Of a DNA stretch of 55,185 nt, positions 16,299 to 24,933 are shown piece after piece. The stretch is from Bifidobacterium biavatii DSM 23969 (GTDB taxonomy: Bacteria; Actinomycetota; Actinomycetes; Actinomycetales; Bifidobacteriaceae), in the NCBI RefSeq assembly GCF_000741165.1, contig NZ_JGYN01000027.1:1-55185 (forward strand). Direction: 5' to 3'. Position numbers and translations under genes: made by a program. The notes beneath the pieces are model-generated. The model saw nothing but the letters and a program-made list of their open reading frames with translations, did no database searches and was not told the origin of the DNA. Each line of letters opens with the position of its first letter. Position 1 is the stretch's first letter.

Positions 16299-17120
16299 AT
16301 GAGTCTTAAGTTGCCAATTCTCGTTGTTGTCGATCTTGATGGCACGTTACTTAATGAGAATGGGCGGGTCTCCTCTCGATTGCAAGACATGCTTGGCCGA
16401 GCTAATAATGCCGGCGTTCTTTTCGCCGCGGCATCAGCGCGTCCGCTTCGCTTGGTAAAGCAAGTACTGGGGCCGGTATTGCCTTTATTCTCCGCTTTGT
16501 TTGTATCTAACGGTGCGCAGATTGTGGATGCAGCCACGTGCCAGGTTATTCATTCTGAACTGCTTGATGAGAGGCAGTGCGCTGGCATTATCGCTATGCT
16601 GAAAAGTAGATATCCGCAGGCTGGATTCGGATGGGAGTACAGGGAAGGATTCGGTTGCGATCAGGCATTTTGGGACCTGCACGCGCATGGAGGAATACTG
16701 CGTGATCCGGATTCTCAACGTATATCGTCAATTCCGAATGCTCCGGTTCTTGAGCTTGTCATGGCAACACCCGGGTATAAAGCGGATCAGTATATTGACG
16801 GTTGCCATGAGTTGATTGGTAAGGACTTTACAGTTACCGATTCCAGCGGCGGTGTTATGGAAATCTCAAATGCTCATGCGAACAAGGCGTATGCTTCACG
16901 AGAGTCTGGGCAAAAGCTGGGCACTGGTTTGAGGAATGTCATCGCTTTTGGTGATGGGCTCAATGATGTTCCATTGCTGCGCTCGGCGGGGATGGGCGTC
17001 GCTATGGCAAACGCCGATGAGCGGATCAAAGCTGCCGCTGATGCTATCGCTCCGTCCAACCAACAAGATGGGGTAGGGGTCTTCCTCACCAACTTATTAA
17101 GGGATGAGGGTCTTTTCTAA
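16299..17120 (+). CDS. Cof-type HAD-IIB phosphatase
   Basis: 273 aa predicted sugar- or nucleotide-phosphate phosphatase. Motif I VVDLDGTLLNENG carries the nucleophile Asp, the S/T motif lies in FAAASARP, and motif IV is AFGDGLNDVPLL. An IIB-type cap lies between (~85-190). Its codon use is visibly more AT-rich than that of flanking chromosomal genes, for example many TTG, GCT and ATT codons, consistent with acquisition. It opens the unit between ychF-tail repeats 1 and 2. The substrate is unknown. Confidence 0.88.
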   Translation: MSLKLPILVVVDLDGTLLNENGRVSSRLQDMLGRANNAGVLFAAASARPLRLVKQVLGPVLPLFSALFVSNGAQIVDAATCQVIHSELLDERQCAGIIAMLKSRYPQAGFGWEYREGFGCDQAFWDLHAHGGILRDPDSQRISSIPNAPVLELVMATPGYKADQYIDGCHELIGKDFTVTDSSGGVMEISNAHANKAYASRESGQKLGTGLRNVIAFGDGLNDVPLLRSAGMGVAMANADERIKAAADAIAPSNQQDGVGVFLTNLLRDEGLF

Positions 17121-17275
17121 CAATGCTGGAGCACAACGAAACCTGTTGCTGACTTGAACCCTATTGTGTGATCATGACCATGCATAGGTCGATTACCAGC
17201 GATGACGCTCTTGCTACGGGAATATACTCAAGACAGAGATTTAACTCATATGAGATATCGGATGGGAGGTGTGGC

Positions 17276-17542
17276 ATGCTGGAGTTGAGTCGTTTCTTCG
17301 GAATCATCATCCGCATGATGTATCAGGACGAGAGCGAACATCACAAGCCGCATGTCCATGTGTACTACGGCGACTTCAAGGCGTCCATCGGCATCGACGG
17401 GGAGCTGTTGGCCGGCTCACTTCCAGCCAAGCAGTACAAGCTGGTGGTGGCATGGCTCGTATTGCATGAGGATGAGCTGTACAAGGCGTGGAACGAGGCC
17501 GTGTCCGGACGCCCGTTCGACCGTATCAAGCCGCTTTCGTGA
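17276..17542 (+). CDS. DUF4160 protein
   Basis: 88 aa from the ATG at 17276, which follows GGGAGG; the frame is open further upstream but without a ribosome site. The His-rich motif SEHHKPHVHVYYGDFKASI and GELLAGSLPAKQYKLVVAWL define DUF4160. It is followed 14 bases later by a DUF2442 gene; the two families commonly occur side by side and have been suspected to form a toxin-antitoxin-like pair. No activity is established here. Confidence 0.85.
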   Translation: MLELSRFFGIIIRMMYQDESEHHKPHVHVYYGDFKASIGIDGELLAGSLPAKQYKLVVAWLVLHEDELYKAWNEAVSGRPFDRIKPLS

Positions 17543-17556
17543 GGAAGGATCCCGTC

Positions 17557-17868
17557 ATGTTTGAAGTGAATGGCATCCTGTACGCGGATGAGCCCGCGCT
17601 GGAGTTGGAAATTCGTTCGGCTCGTGTCACGGATGATCATGTCATGCTGGTGACGTTCTCCACGGGCGAGACGCGCCTGTGCGATTTCACCGAAATGTAC
17701 GACGACGTTCCCGCCTTCGCCCCGCTGTGGGATAAGAAGACGTTCGAGGACTTCCATATCGATCACGGGATTCTGACTTGGTGTGACGGTGACATCGACA
17801 TCTCTCCCACGTATCTGTACGAACACTCATACGAGTACGCCGCTTATGGCGAACTGGTTTCGGCGTGA
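17557..17868 (+). CDS. DUF2442 protein
   Basis: 103 aa. LEIRSARVTDDHVMLVTFSTGETRLCDFTEMYD and the terminal ISPTYLYEHSYEY fit DUF2442, the usual partner of DUF4160. GAGGAAGGA precedes the ATG. The stop codon at 17866-17868 lies inside the start of ychF-tail repeat 2 (TGATGCCGTATAGCGA), so the gene ends exactly at the cassette border. Confidence 0.83.
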   Translation: MFEVNGILYADEPALELEIRSARVTDDHVMLVTFSTGETRLCDFTEMYDDVPAFAPLWDKKTFEDFHIDHGILTWCDGDIDISPTYLYEHSYEYAAYGELVSA

Positions 17869-17977
17869 TGCCGTATAGCGATGGCGTCGAGTTCAAGTTC
17901 AACGTGTCCAAGAAGTGACCGCGGTGATTGCTTCATAGCATCGAGGGCCTTGGAATTCCAGTGATTCCAAGGCCCTT
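17866..17977 (+). repeat. ychF-tail repeat copy 2 with long hairpin arm
   Basis: 17880-17918 encodes DGVEFKFNVSKK then TGA. The hairpin (17943-17956 and 17964-17977) has the same loop TCCAGTG as copy 1. The left flank, from 17931 (CTTCATAGCATCGAGGG), has no complement here but matches the right flank of copy 5 (25026-25051) at 25 of 26 positions, as if one long palindrome had been split by insertion of the DNA in between. TATACT at 17981 may be the -10 of the next gene. Confidence 0.75.
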
Positions 17978-18056
17978 GTCTATACTGTATTCAGTCGTCG
18001 CCGCACCAGATCGTGTTGAGATGGGTTTGGTGTGTGTCTGATTGGGAGGAGCGGAT

Positions 18057-19319
18057 ATGACCGGTTATGTGTTGCGTCTGTATGATGTTCCGCTGCTCCA
18101 GTTCGATGCCTCGTACGGTGAGGGGCTGTTGGCCGGCAAGGTCGAGGCGCATGTCCGTTGGTTCGACGAGTCGAAGCGGATGCTGTTGCCGTTCCCGTTG
18201 GCTCCGGAACCGGATGACACGAAGCTCACTACTTGGCTGGAGCGGCGGACCATTCCGAAGAACCGTGAGTTCGCGGCCCAGATTCTCGCGCAGGCCGGGT
18301 TGAACATCGCGGATACGCTGGGCATCATCGAGTTGTGCAAGGGGCTGTCGGTCAACGATTCGTTCTGGGTGGAACGTGATGATGAGGATCTGAAGTTTGC
18401 GGACATCAATCTGTATGACAATCCGTTGGACGAGACGCTCGCGATCGTGGCGTATACGGGGTACACGTCGAGTGAGAAGCATGCGATCGGTCTGTCGAGC
18501 GAGTGGACGACGGATGGCCAGTTCCCGAAGGCGTGGCGGCATACGGGTGGTGGTCTTGAATTGTGGAAGGCCGGTTCCGAAGGGTATGCGAACGCCGGAC
18601 TGGAGCCGTATTCCGAGTATCTTGCCTCGCAGCTGGCACGCAAGATCGGCGTGAACGCAGTCGATTACCGTATCGCCCGTTGGAAGGGCAAGCTGGCTTC
18701 GGTGTGCCCTTCCATGAATTCGAAGGATGTGTCGTTCGTGCCGTTTTACGCGGCTACACAGCTCGCCTCGTTCCCTGAGATCCTCGCGGTCGCCCGTGCC
18801 GTGTCCGTGGAGTCGTTCGAGGCGATGCGCACGATGCTGGTGTTCGACGCGCTTATCGTCAACCAGGACCGTCACGCCAACAACCACGGCTTCTTACGCG
18901 ACAACCACACCGGTCGTATCCTCGGCCCGGCCCCGTTGTTCGACCACAACATGTCACTGTTCAAGAACGACATGCGCTCCGATTGGGAGCATGGCGCGTG
19001 GACGCCGAAAGTGTTGGAGGAACGTCAGCCGTCGAACTCGCGCATGACGTTCTACAACCAGTGCGAAGCCATCATGGGAGCGGCACAGCATGAGATGCTG
19101 CGCAAAGCATTGGACGTCGCCTTGGAGAACGATCCGACATACCCGCTTGAGGACGGCCGCATCGAAGCATTGAACGAGTACCTGCACGCCGCGGCCCGAA
19201 CGCTGCTTGACATCCCCGTGGTGAACGAGTCGAAGCTCGCCACCCAGCTCGACACGTTGCAGCCCGCCATCGAATATGCGCCCGTGATTCGCAACAACAG
19301 CCTGCTTGAGGAAGAATAA
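18057..19319 (+). CDS. HipA-like serine/threonine kinase
   Basis: 420 aa. The kinase core shows ATP-site Lys171 (ELWKAGSEGYANAGLEPYSE), catalytic loop NQDRHANNHGF (269-279; Asp271, Asn274) and metal site LFDHN (Asp296). The N-terminal LERRTIPKNR and CKGLSVNDSFWVE belong to the single-protein HipA-like/CtkA-like kinases rather than classical HipA with a separate HipB; no HipB-like antitoxin gene is adjacent. Targets are unknown; growth arrest or stress tolerance is the family theme. GGGAGGAG precedes the ATG at 18057. The stop lies 3 bases before ychF-tail repeat 3. Confidence 0.8.
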   Translation: MTGYVLRLYDVPLLQFDASYGEGLLAGKVEAHVRWFDESKRMLLPFPLAPEPDDTKLTTWLERRTIPKNREFAAQILAQAGLNIADTLGIIELCKGLSVNDSFWVERDDEDLKFADINLYDNPLDETLAIVAYTGYTSSEKHAIGLSSEWTTDGQFPKAWRHTGGGLELWKAGSEGYANAGLEPYSEYLASQLARKIGVNAVDYRIARWKGKLASVCPSMNSKDVSFVPFYAATQLASFPEILAVARAVSVESFEAMRTMLVFDALIVNQDRHANNHGFLRDNHTGRILGPAPLFDHNMSLFKNDMRSDWEHGAWTPKVLEERQPSNSRMTFYNQCEAIMGAAQHEMLRKALDVALENDPTYPLEDGRIEALNEYLHAAARTLLDIPVVNESKLATQLDTLQPAIEYAPVIRNNSLLEEE

Positions 19320-19322
19320 TTG

Positions 19323-19411
19323 GTCGAGTTCAAGTTCTCCCCAACGTCTAAGAAGTGATTGTCGGGTAGTGTAGAGGGCCTTGGGATTTCGGTAATTCCA
19401 AGACCCCCTGT
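19323..19411 (+). repeat. ychF-tail repeat copy 3, decayed hairpin
   Basis: The first 49 bases (19323-19371) match 24954-25002 (copy 5) with one difference, including the shared variant CTCCCCAACGTCTAAG. The hairpin is still visible (GGGCCTTGGGATT / AATTCCAAGACCCC) but has mismatches. The remaining sequence up to 19613 shows nothing recognisable. Confidence 0.7.
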
Positions 19412-19613
19412 CATATGTGGAATCAATGGTCGCATGTGTGTGCCGTGTCGGGAATGACGTATTCGAGGTCTGCGCATGGGCACGCTTTCATCAAAGTGGG
19501 TTCGAACTTGTAGCTTCACCCCAGGCTTCTTCCGCCGTGCGATGGCGTGTGTTGCATGCCGCCCGCGACCTTGCCGTCGAGATCGTTCCTCACGGCCGCC
19601 GTAATGGCCTATT

Positions 19614-19672
19614 GTCCATAATTTTGCAGATGTCTAAATCTATGCTATCTTGACATCTGTAAATATATGGAC
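19614..19672. promoter_or_regulatory. Nested inverted repeats over a promoter upstream of the SDR gene
   Basis: GTCCATA (19614-19620) pairs with TATGGAC (19666-19672), and CAGATGTC (19627-19634) with GACATCTG (19652-19659), giving a symmetric site centred near 19643. TTGCAG with TATCTT at 16-nt spacing could be the promoter. The geometry suits a dimeric repressor such as TetR, but no regulator gene is adjacent. Confidence 0.5.
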
Positions 19673-19691
19673 ATGTGAAAGATTGGATATC

Positions 19692-20533
19692 ATGGCGAAT
19701 GACATGGCATGCCAGCGAGTGACAATCAATGGCCAGCGGGAAAGCGATCAGAAGGATATCGCCGTTGTCACCGGCGCGTCATCCGGTCTGGGGCCGCATT
19801 TTTTGAGGCGATTGTCAAACGGTATCGCGATCTTGACGAGATCTGGATCGTCGCCCGACGCGAGCAGCGGTTGCGTGCACTCGCCGAGCGGCACGGCGAT
19901 TCACACGCGCGTATTCGGGGCATCCCACTGGATCTGACCGGGGTTGACGCCTACGGGAAATTGACGGTGCTGCTGGAGGATTTGCGGCCGAATATCCGTG
20001 TGCTGATCAACAACGCCGGCTATGAACGCGAGGGCGCGCTGCGCGACATGGACCCCGTGGACATTCGCGCCATGATCGATTTCAACACGACGGCCATGAC
20101 GCTGGTCAACCGCGTCTGCCTGCCATACATGGGCCGGGGAAGCTTCGCGGTAATCACTGGATCAGTGTCGTCCTTCGCGCCGATTCCCTGGCAGGCCGTG
20201 TATTCCGCGAGCAAGGCGTACACGCGGTTCCTCGCCCGCGCGTTGCATGAGGAGGAACGTGCGCGCGGCGTCAATGTAATGCTGTTCAGCCCCGGCAACA
20301 TGGACACCGAAATGAACGTGCGCGGCGCCGCATCCGGTAAACTGGCTCGGCTGCCGTACCTTGATTTGCGCAGGGAAACGGCGAAGGCGTTGGCGAAGGC
20401 CGAACGCGGATGCGCGAACTACACGCCGCTGATGTTCTACAAGCTGTACCATGTGTTCGCCAAGCTGGTGCCGACCACGTTGGCCGTGCGCGTCACCAGT
20501 CTCAGGTCTGGCGGTGCCGTAAGTCGGGGTTGA
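19692..20533 (+). pseudogene. Short-chain dehydrogenase/reductase, frameshifted at a T6 run
   Basis: The N-terminal part from 19692 reads DIAVVTGASSGLGPHF, the NAD(P)-binding motif. The frame then must change by -1 at TTTTTT (19799-19804) to continue as EAIVKRYRDLDEIWIVARR, INNAGYEREGAL, the catalytic ITGSVSSFAP...YSASKAY and FSPGNMDTEM. The joined protein would be ~280 aa. The sequence T TTT TTG is also a canonical -1 slippery heptamer, so programmed slippage, phase variation or a sequencing error must be kept in mind. The C-terminal piece has no good start of its own. Confidence 0.7.
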
Positions 20534-20660
20534 TGGTCATGGCCGGTTCGCATCATCCCTGTCGTTACGAGGAATCCAAACACAGTCACCGGCCGGAGGT
20601 GACGGTAGATGTTGTACCGTATACTCCGCAATGCAATATCTTGTATTGAAGGAGACGGAT

Positions 20661-21077
20661 ATGCCGTACATCAGGGCTCGTGTTGCGGGAGATGGATCAA
20701 CGGAAATCGCAGCCAAGGTTGCGGATTTGCTCACCGGTCTGGCGGTGGACGTTCTCGGGAAGCAGCGTGACGTGGTGTCCGTGGACGTGGACTTCGCGGA
20801 TCCTGCGTGCTGGTTCGTCGGCGGGTGGTCTGTGCCGGATCGTGGCGAGGGCACATTCTATGTGGAGATCAAGATCACCGAGGGCACCAACACCAAAGGT
20901 GATAAGGCGTTGTTCGTTCGGCGTGCGTTCGATGGCATGGCGGCGATTCTCGGAACGGTGTCCGAAGCCAGCTACATCGTGGTTCAGGACATGCGTCCAG
21001 ACTCGTGGGGTTTCGCCGGTCTCACGCAGGAATACCGGTACATTGCCGGCAGGCTCGCCGCCAAGACTGATGACTGA
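20661..21077 (+). CDS. Tautomerase-superfamily protein
   Basis: 138 aa. After removal of Met the N terminus would be Pro1 (MPYIRARVAGDG), the catalytic base of the 4-oxalocrotonate tautomerase/MIF fold. KVADLLTGLAVDVLGKQRDVVSVDVDF and ALFVRRAFDGMAAILG repeat the beta-alpha-beta pattern. The ATG at 20661 was chosen because GAAGGAGA lies ahead and because it places Pro second. It follows the SDR in the unit between ychF-tail repeats 3 and 4. The substrate is unknown. Confidence 0.78.
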   Translation: MPYIRARVAGDGSTEIAAKVADLLTGLAVDVLGKQRDVVSVDVDFADPACWFVGGWSVPDRGEGTFYVEIKITEGTNTKGDKALFVRRAFDGMAAILGTVSEASYIVVQDMRPDSWGFAGLTQEYRYIAGRLAAKTDD

Positions 21078-21116
21078 TTCATTGACCGTACCAGCCGGTA
21101 CGCGGGGACGGAAGGC

Positions 21117-21190
21117 AGGTCAGCCGAGTCCAAGTAGTGATTGCTGAGTAGTGCCGAGGGTCTTGGAGTCCTAGTGATTCCAAGACCCTG
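21117..21190 (+). repeat. ychF-tail repeat copy 4, strongly diverged
   Basis: GAGTCCAAGTAGTGATTGCTGAGTAGTG (21126 onward) resembles the stop region of copies 3 and 5. It is followed by a hairpin, AGGGTCTTGGA (21157-21167) with TCCAAGACCCT (21179-21189), that keeps its pairing although the bases changed (C to T with matching G to A). Compensatory change suggests the hairpin is functional. Confidence 0.6.
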
Positions 21191-21346
21191 ATTTTGTAAT
21201 GGCATGTGAGATAGCTTTGCCGCCGTTGATCGCGGATAACGGTCAGCCGTTGCGTCTGCAATGGTAAGGAGCGCTTCCGCCTATTCCGTTTTCCGATGCA
21301 AAGAAGCGAATAACGGAGCAACGCTGACCAACCGCTTATGCTCTCC

Positions 21347-22360
21347 TCAGTTCGTCATTTCTCGGTCTCGCCATTGGCGTGGGGTGGCGTCCATGTGCTG
21401 CCGGAACACGTAACTGAAATAAACGGGTGACGAGAAACCGCATGCCTGCGAAATCTCCTTGATGGACATGGTTCCCTCGGACAACAACTCACGGGCCTTG
21501 CCAAGGCGATAATCGGTGAGGTAGTCGATTGGCGTCTGCCCGGCATATGTGCGAAACAGTTCGCAGCAGACGCGACGGTTGACTATGCCGGCTCGCGCGA
21601 TGTCGTCAAGGGTGATCTTTTGTGATGCGTTGGCGCGGATGAAGGCCATCATAAGCAGGAACGATCTGAACTCAGGCCCCGGATCGTTTGCCGTGGCATG
21701 TGCCGATGAAGGAGTTGGGTATTCCGAGGTCCTTTGGTCCACCGTCTTGGGTTCGGCGGTAATGGTTCCTTCGTTGATTCTTTCCAACGCCAGAAAGCAC
21801 AAGCGTGCGGACTGGGCGACTGCCGGCAGCACCGTCAGCGCGTCGCCTGTCTCCTGTTGACTTTCACACCGGGACAACAGTCGTTCGAGCTCGTCGATAC
21901 CGAACAGCAACGTGCGGTCCCGTTCGCGGGTTGAGTCGAGTACGACGTAATCAGGAGCGGTGTCATCCATGCGTTTGAGCATGGCGGCTGCCAGTGGCGC
22001 GTACATCGCGCCTAGCAGTGAAGCATCGATTACCGCCGAGACGAATCCGGCATCGTCGCCGTCGTCGCATACCAGATAGTGCATGCGACGCGAGTTGATG
22101 AAGATGCCTTCGCCTGCATGCAACGGAATGAGCGCGCCGTTGACGAATACGCGTGGATGGCCGTTGAGAACATGGATGAATTCCAAGTCTCGATGCCAAT
22201 GACACGCCATGCGGAAGCCATAACGATGCATGGAGTCACGTCTTGCGTACATCGGCAATCCCGGCAGATTGTAGTGCGGGGTTTCCGAAAGGTCGGAGAA
22301 AATGGTCAGAGGATTGGAACTCTTCGGAGAGGTCTGATCAATCGTTCGCTTAGCGGTCAT
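21347..22360 (-). CDS. AraC-family transcriptional regulator (cupin sensor)
   Basis: 337 aa from the ATG at 22360; longer frames upstream have no ribosome site and run through AT-rich intergenic DNA. The N-terminal cupin-like ligand domain (CHWHRDLEFIHVLNGHPRVFVNG; GEGIFINSRRMHYL) is followed by two AraC helix-turn-helix motifs (ITLDDIARAGIVNRRVCCELF; SIKEISQACGFSSPVYFSYVF). It is divergent from an MFS transporter and glycerol dehydrogenase and probably controls them. It shares the CHWHRDLEFIHV block and layout with the regulator at 38848-39942. Confidence 0.9.
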   Translation of the reverse strand: MTAKRTIDQTSPKSSNPLTIFSDLSETPHYNLPGLPMYARRDSMHRYGFRMACHWHRDLEFIHVLNGHPRVFVNGALIPLHAGEGIFINSRRMHYLVCDDGDDAGFVSAVIDASLLGAMYAPLAAAMLKRMDDTAPDYVVLDSTRERDRTLLFGIDELERLLSRCESQQETGDALTVLPAVAQSARLCFLALERINEGTITAEPKTVDQRTSEYPTPSSAHATANDPGPEFRSFLLMMAFIRANASQKITLDDIARAGIVNRRVCCELFRTYAGQTPIDYLTDYRLGKARELLSEGTMSIKEISQACGFSSPVYFSYVFRQHMDATPRQWRDREMTN

Positions 22361-22387
22361 TGTTGTCACGATTTCTATAGTAATGGA

Positions 22388-22488
22388 AACTATAGTGATG
22401 GTTCGTCTCGTATCTCGTCGAGTTCGTATCACTACTATAACAGTAGTTTCTAAGTGGGTAATGTGAACATATCGATCATCATGTTCAC
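22388..22488. promoter_or_regulatory. Operator-like dyads between AraC regulator and MFS gene
   Basis: GTGAACAT (22463-22470) and ATGTTCAC (22481-22488) form a perfect dyad with a 10-nt spacer, 46 bases before the transporter start. Further left, AACTATAGTGAT and ATCACTACTATA make a looser inverted pair around the middle of the intergenic region. These are likely sites for the divergent AraC regulator. Confidence 0.5.
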
Positions 22489-22533
22489 CTTATTTCGATA
22501 GTTAATCGTGTTGTCTAGGAAAGGATGCTCATA

Positions 22534-23745
22534 GTGGATGCCACGAGGACGCGAAGTGGATCCCGGTTCTTCACCGTGCCGGTCGTCACGCTTATCGCAT
22601 TGACGTTTTTGCTGGGACTGAGCGAGTTCATCGTGGTTGGCGTCATGCAGCCGATTGCCTCGGACATGCGCGTTTCGTTGGCGGCCATCGGTTCATTGGT
22701 CTCCGCCTTCGCGCTCGTATACGCGCCGATGACTCCACTCGGAGCGACCGTATCCGCCAAATTCAATCGATTCTATGCCTTGATGGCGATGACGGGCATC
22801 TTCTTGGCCGGCAATGTCCTGTGCGCCTTTGCCCTGAATTATCCGATGCTGCTGGTGGGACGCATCGTCATCGCCACAGTGAGCGGACCGCTCGTGGCCG
22901 TGCCCATGACGTTCGCACCGGATCTGGTCGGCGCATCTGATCGGCCCCGGTTCATGTCCTGGATCTTCTCCGGCATCTCCATCGCTGCGGTCTTCGGCGT
23001 GCCGATCGGTACATTCATCGCACAACAGTTCGGCTGGCGCTGGTCATTCCATCTGATCAATCTGCTGACCGTGCTCGTCATCATATCGATGCTGCGCTGC
23101 CTGCCACGCGCCTCATATACAACCGGAGCCACGCGTTTCCTACCACAATTCCGTCTCTTTACCGACGTGCGGGTCTGGTACGGCATGCTTGCGGTCGTTT
23201 TTGGAGCGGCGGCGACATACTCCTTCTATACATATCTTTCCCCCATCCTCACCGAGGAAATCGGCGTCCCCGAGCGGTACCTGAGTCTTGCGTTGACCGC
23301 GATCGGTCTTGCGGCATTGTGGTCCAATTTGTACAGCGGCAAGTTGGCGGCTCGTGGCACCGGCTCACAGCCTATCATCGGTTTGATTCCGCTGTACCTG
23401 TTGCAGGCCGTCTGCCTGGCCGTGCTGCCGTTCGCAAGTATGATTCCGGCGCTCGGGGCCGTGGATCTGCTCGCACTGGCCTGTCTCATGTACTTGCAGA
23501 ATTCGCCGTCGCAGGTACTGCATACCGCCATCGCTGCCGAACGGTTCCCCTCGTCCATGACATTGGCCTCTTCGATGAACGCGATGGCATTCAACATCGG
23601 CATAACCTTGGGCTCCACCATCAGCGGACTGGCCATGACGCATCTGGGACTGCGTTGGCTCGGCCTCTTCGGCGCGGTGCTGGCACTGGGTTCGGTCGGC
23701 GTGCTGGTGCTGCTCAAGCGCACGGAATCACGCAACATCTCGTGA
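22534..23745 (+). CDS. MFS transporter, DHA1 (AraJ-like) family
   Basis: About 403 aa with roughly 12 hydrophobic segments. LGLSEFIVVGVMQPIASD is typical of AraJ/YdhP-type sugar or drug exporters. GTG at 22534 is favoured since AGGAAAGG lies 9 nt upstream; the ATG at 22525 overlaps that site. It is followed 56 bases later by glycerol dehydrogenase, so it may move a polyol, a related sugar derivative or a toxic dicarbonyl (inference). Confidence 0.85.
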   Translation: MDATRTRSGSRFFTVPVVTLIALTFLLGLSEFIVVGVMQPIASDMRVSLAAIGSLVSAFALVYAPMTPLGATVSAKFNRFYALMAMTGIFLAGNVLCAFALNYPMLLVGRIVIATVSGPLVAVPMTFAPDLVGASDRPRFMSWIFSGISIAAVFGVPIGTFIAQQFGWRWSFHLINLLTVLVIISMLRCLPRASYTTGATRFLPQFRLFTDVRVWYGMLAVVFGAAATYSFYTYLSPILTEEIGVPERYLSLALTAIGLAALWSNLYSGKLAARGTGSQPIIGLIPLYLLQAVCLAVLPFASMIPALGAVDLLALACLMYLQNSPSQVLHTAIAAERFPSSMTLASSMNAMAFNIGITLGSTISGLAMTHLGLRWLGLFGAVLALGSVGVLVLLKRTESRNIS

Positions 23746-23801
23746 TGGTTTTGACTGCTGTTTCAACAACACTCAACCCAACAATGAAGTAAGGAGTAAC
23801 C

Positions 23802-24890
23802 ATGAGAACAGTACTGTGCTCACCCGGCAGCTACATCCAACAGGAGGGTGCGCTTGGCTCGCTCGCCTCGGAATACGTGGAACTCGGTTCAACAGGCGCG
23901 TATCTGATCGTCGACCCGTTCATCGACCGGATGTACCACGATCGAATCACTTCGAGTTTCGATGCCTCGAACACTCCATATCATTACGAGGCGTTCGCCG
24001 GTGAATGCTCGATGACCGAGGTTCACCGTCATCAGAAACTGCTGGACAAATGCGATGTGGTGCTCGGTATCGGAGGCGGCAAGTCGCTCGATACGGCCAA
24101 GGCCGTGGCGCATTTCGCCGAGCTGCCGGTCATCATCGTGCCGACGGCCGCGTCCTCGGACGCGCCGTGTTCGCGGCTTTCGGTGCTGTACACCGACGAC
24201 GGGCAATTCGACAAGTATCTGCCCTTGCCCAAGAACCCGGAAAAGGTGATCATGGACACGGACGTCATCGCCAAGGCACCTGCCAGACTCCTGACGGCCG
24301 GCTTCGGTGACGCCTACGCCACCTATTTCGAGGCTCTTGCCTGCGTCAAATCGAACGCGGTCACCATGGCCGGCGGCCATGCCACCAATGCCGCCGAAGC
24401 GATGGCACGCCTATGCCATGATCTGCTCATCGCCGACGGCGTGAAAGCCTTGGCGGCGGCGCATAAGGGTCTGCGCACCCGTGCCTTGGAACAAGTGGTC
24501 GAAGCGAACACGCTGCTCAGCGGCATCGGTTTCGAGTCGAGCGGATTGGCGGCGGCGCACGCCGTGCATAACGGCCTGACCGCGCTGGAAGGCACGCATA
24601 AGTATCTGCACGGAGAAAAAGTAGCATACGGCACTCTCGCGCAGTTCGTACTGGAGGACCGGCCGATGGCTGATTTCGAGGAGGCGTTCGGCTTCTTCCG
24701 CGCGGTCGGCTTACCAACCACCTTGGCCGACATCGGCATTGCAGACGCTACGGACGCCGACCTTCTACGCGTGGGCAAACTGGCCTGCTCGCCGGACGAC
24801 ACGATGGGCAACATGCCGTTCGAGGTCACTCCGTCCGACGTGGCCACCGCCCTGCGTGCAGTGGACTCGCTCGACGCCGTAGTCGGATAG
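23802..24890 (+). CDS. gldA: Glycerol dehydrogenase-like iron/zinc alcohol dehydrogenase
   Basis: 362 aa NAD-dependent enzyme converting glycerol (or a small alpha-hydroxy ketone) to dihydroxyacetone. The NAD-binding turn GIGGGKSLDTAK (89-100) is clear. Predicted metal ligands are Asp170 (GFGDAYATYFEA), a His in AAHAVHNG (253 or 256) and His270 (THKYLHGEKVAYG). AGTAAGGAGTAACC precedes the ATG. Cotranscription with the MFS gene is likely. Last gene before ychF-tail repeat 5. Confidence 0.9.
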   Translation: MRTVLCSPGSYIQQEGALGSLASEYVELGSTGAYLIVDPFIDRMYHDRITSSFDASNTPYHYEAFAGECSMTEVHRHQKLLDKCDVVLGIGGGKSLDTAKAVAHFAELPVIIVPTAASSDAPCSRLSVLYTDDGQFDKYLPLPKNPEKVIMDTDVIAKAPARLLTAGFGDAYATYFEALACVKSNAVTMAGGHATNAAEAMARLCHDLLIADGVKALAAAHKGLRTRALEQVVEANTLLSGIGFESSGLAAAHAVHNGLTALEGTHKYLHGEKVAYGTLAQFVLEDRPMADFEEAFGFFRAVGLPTTLADIGIADATDADLLRVGKLACSPDDTMGNMPFEVTPSDVATALRAVDSLDAVVG

Positions 24891-24933
24891 TGGGACTTGT
24901 CCGTATGAACGGCCTGTTGCTGGAGAAACAGCC

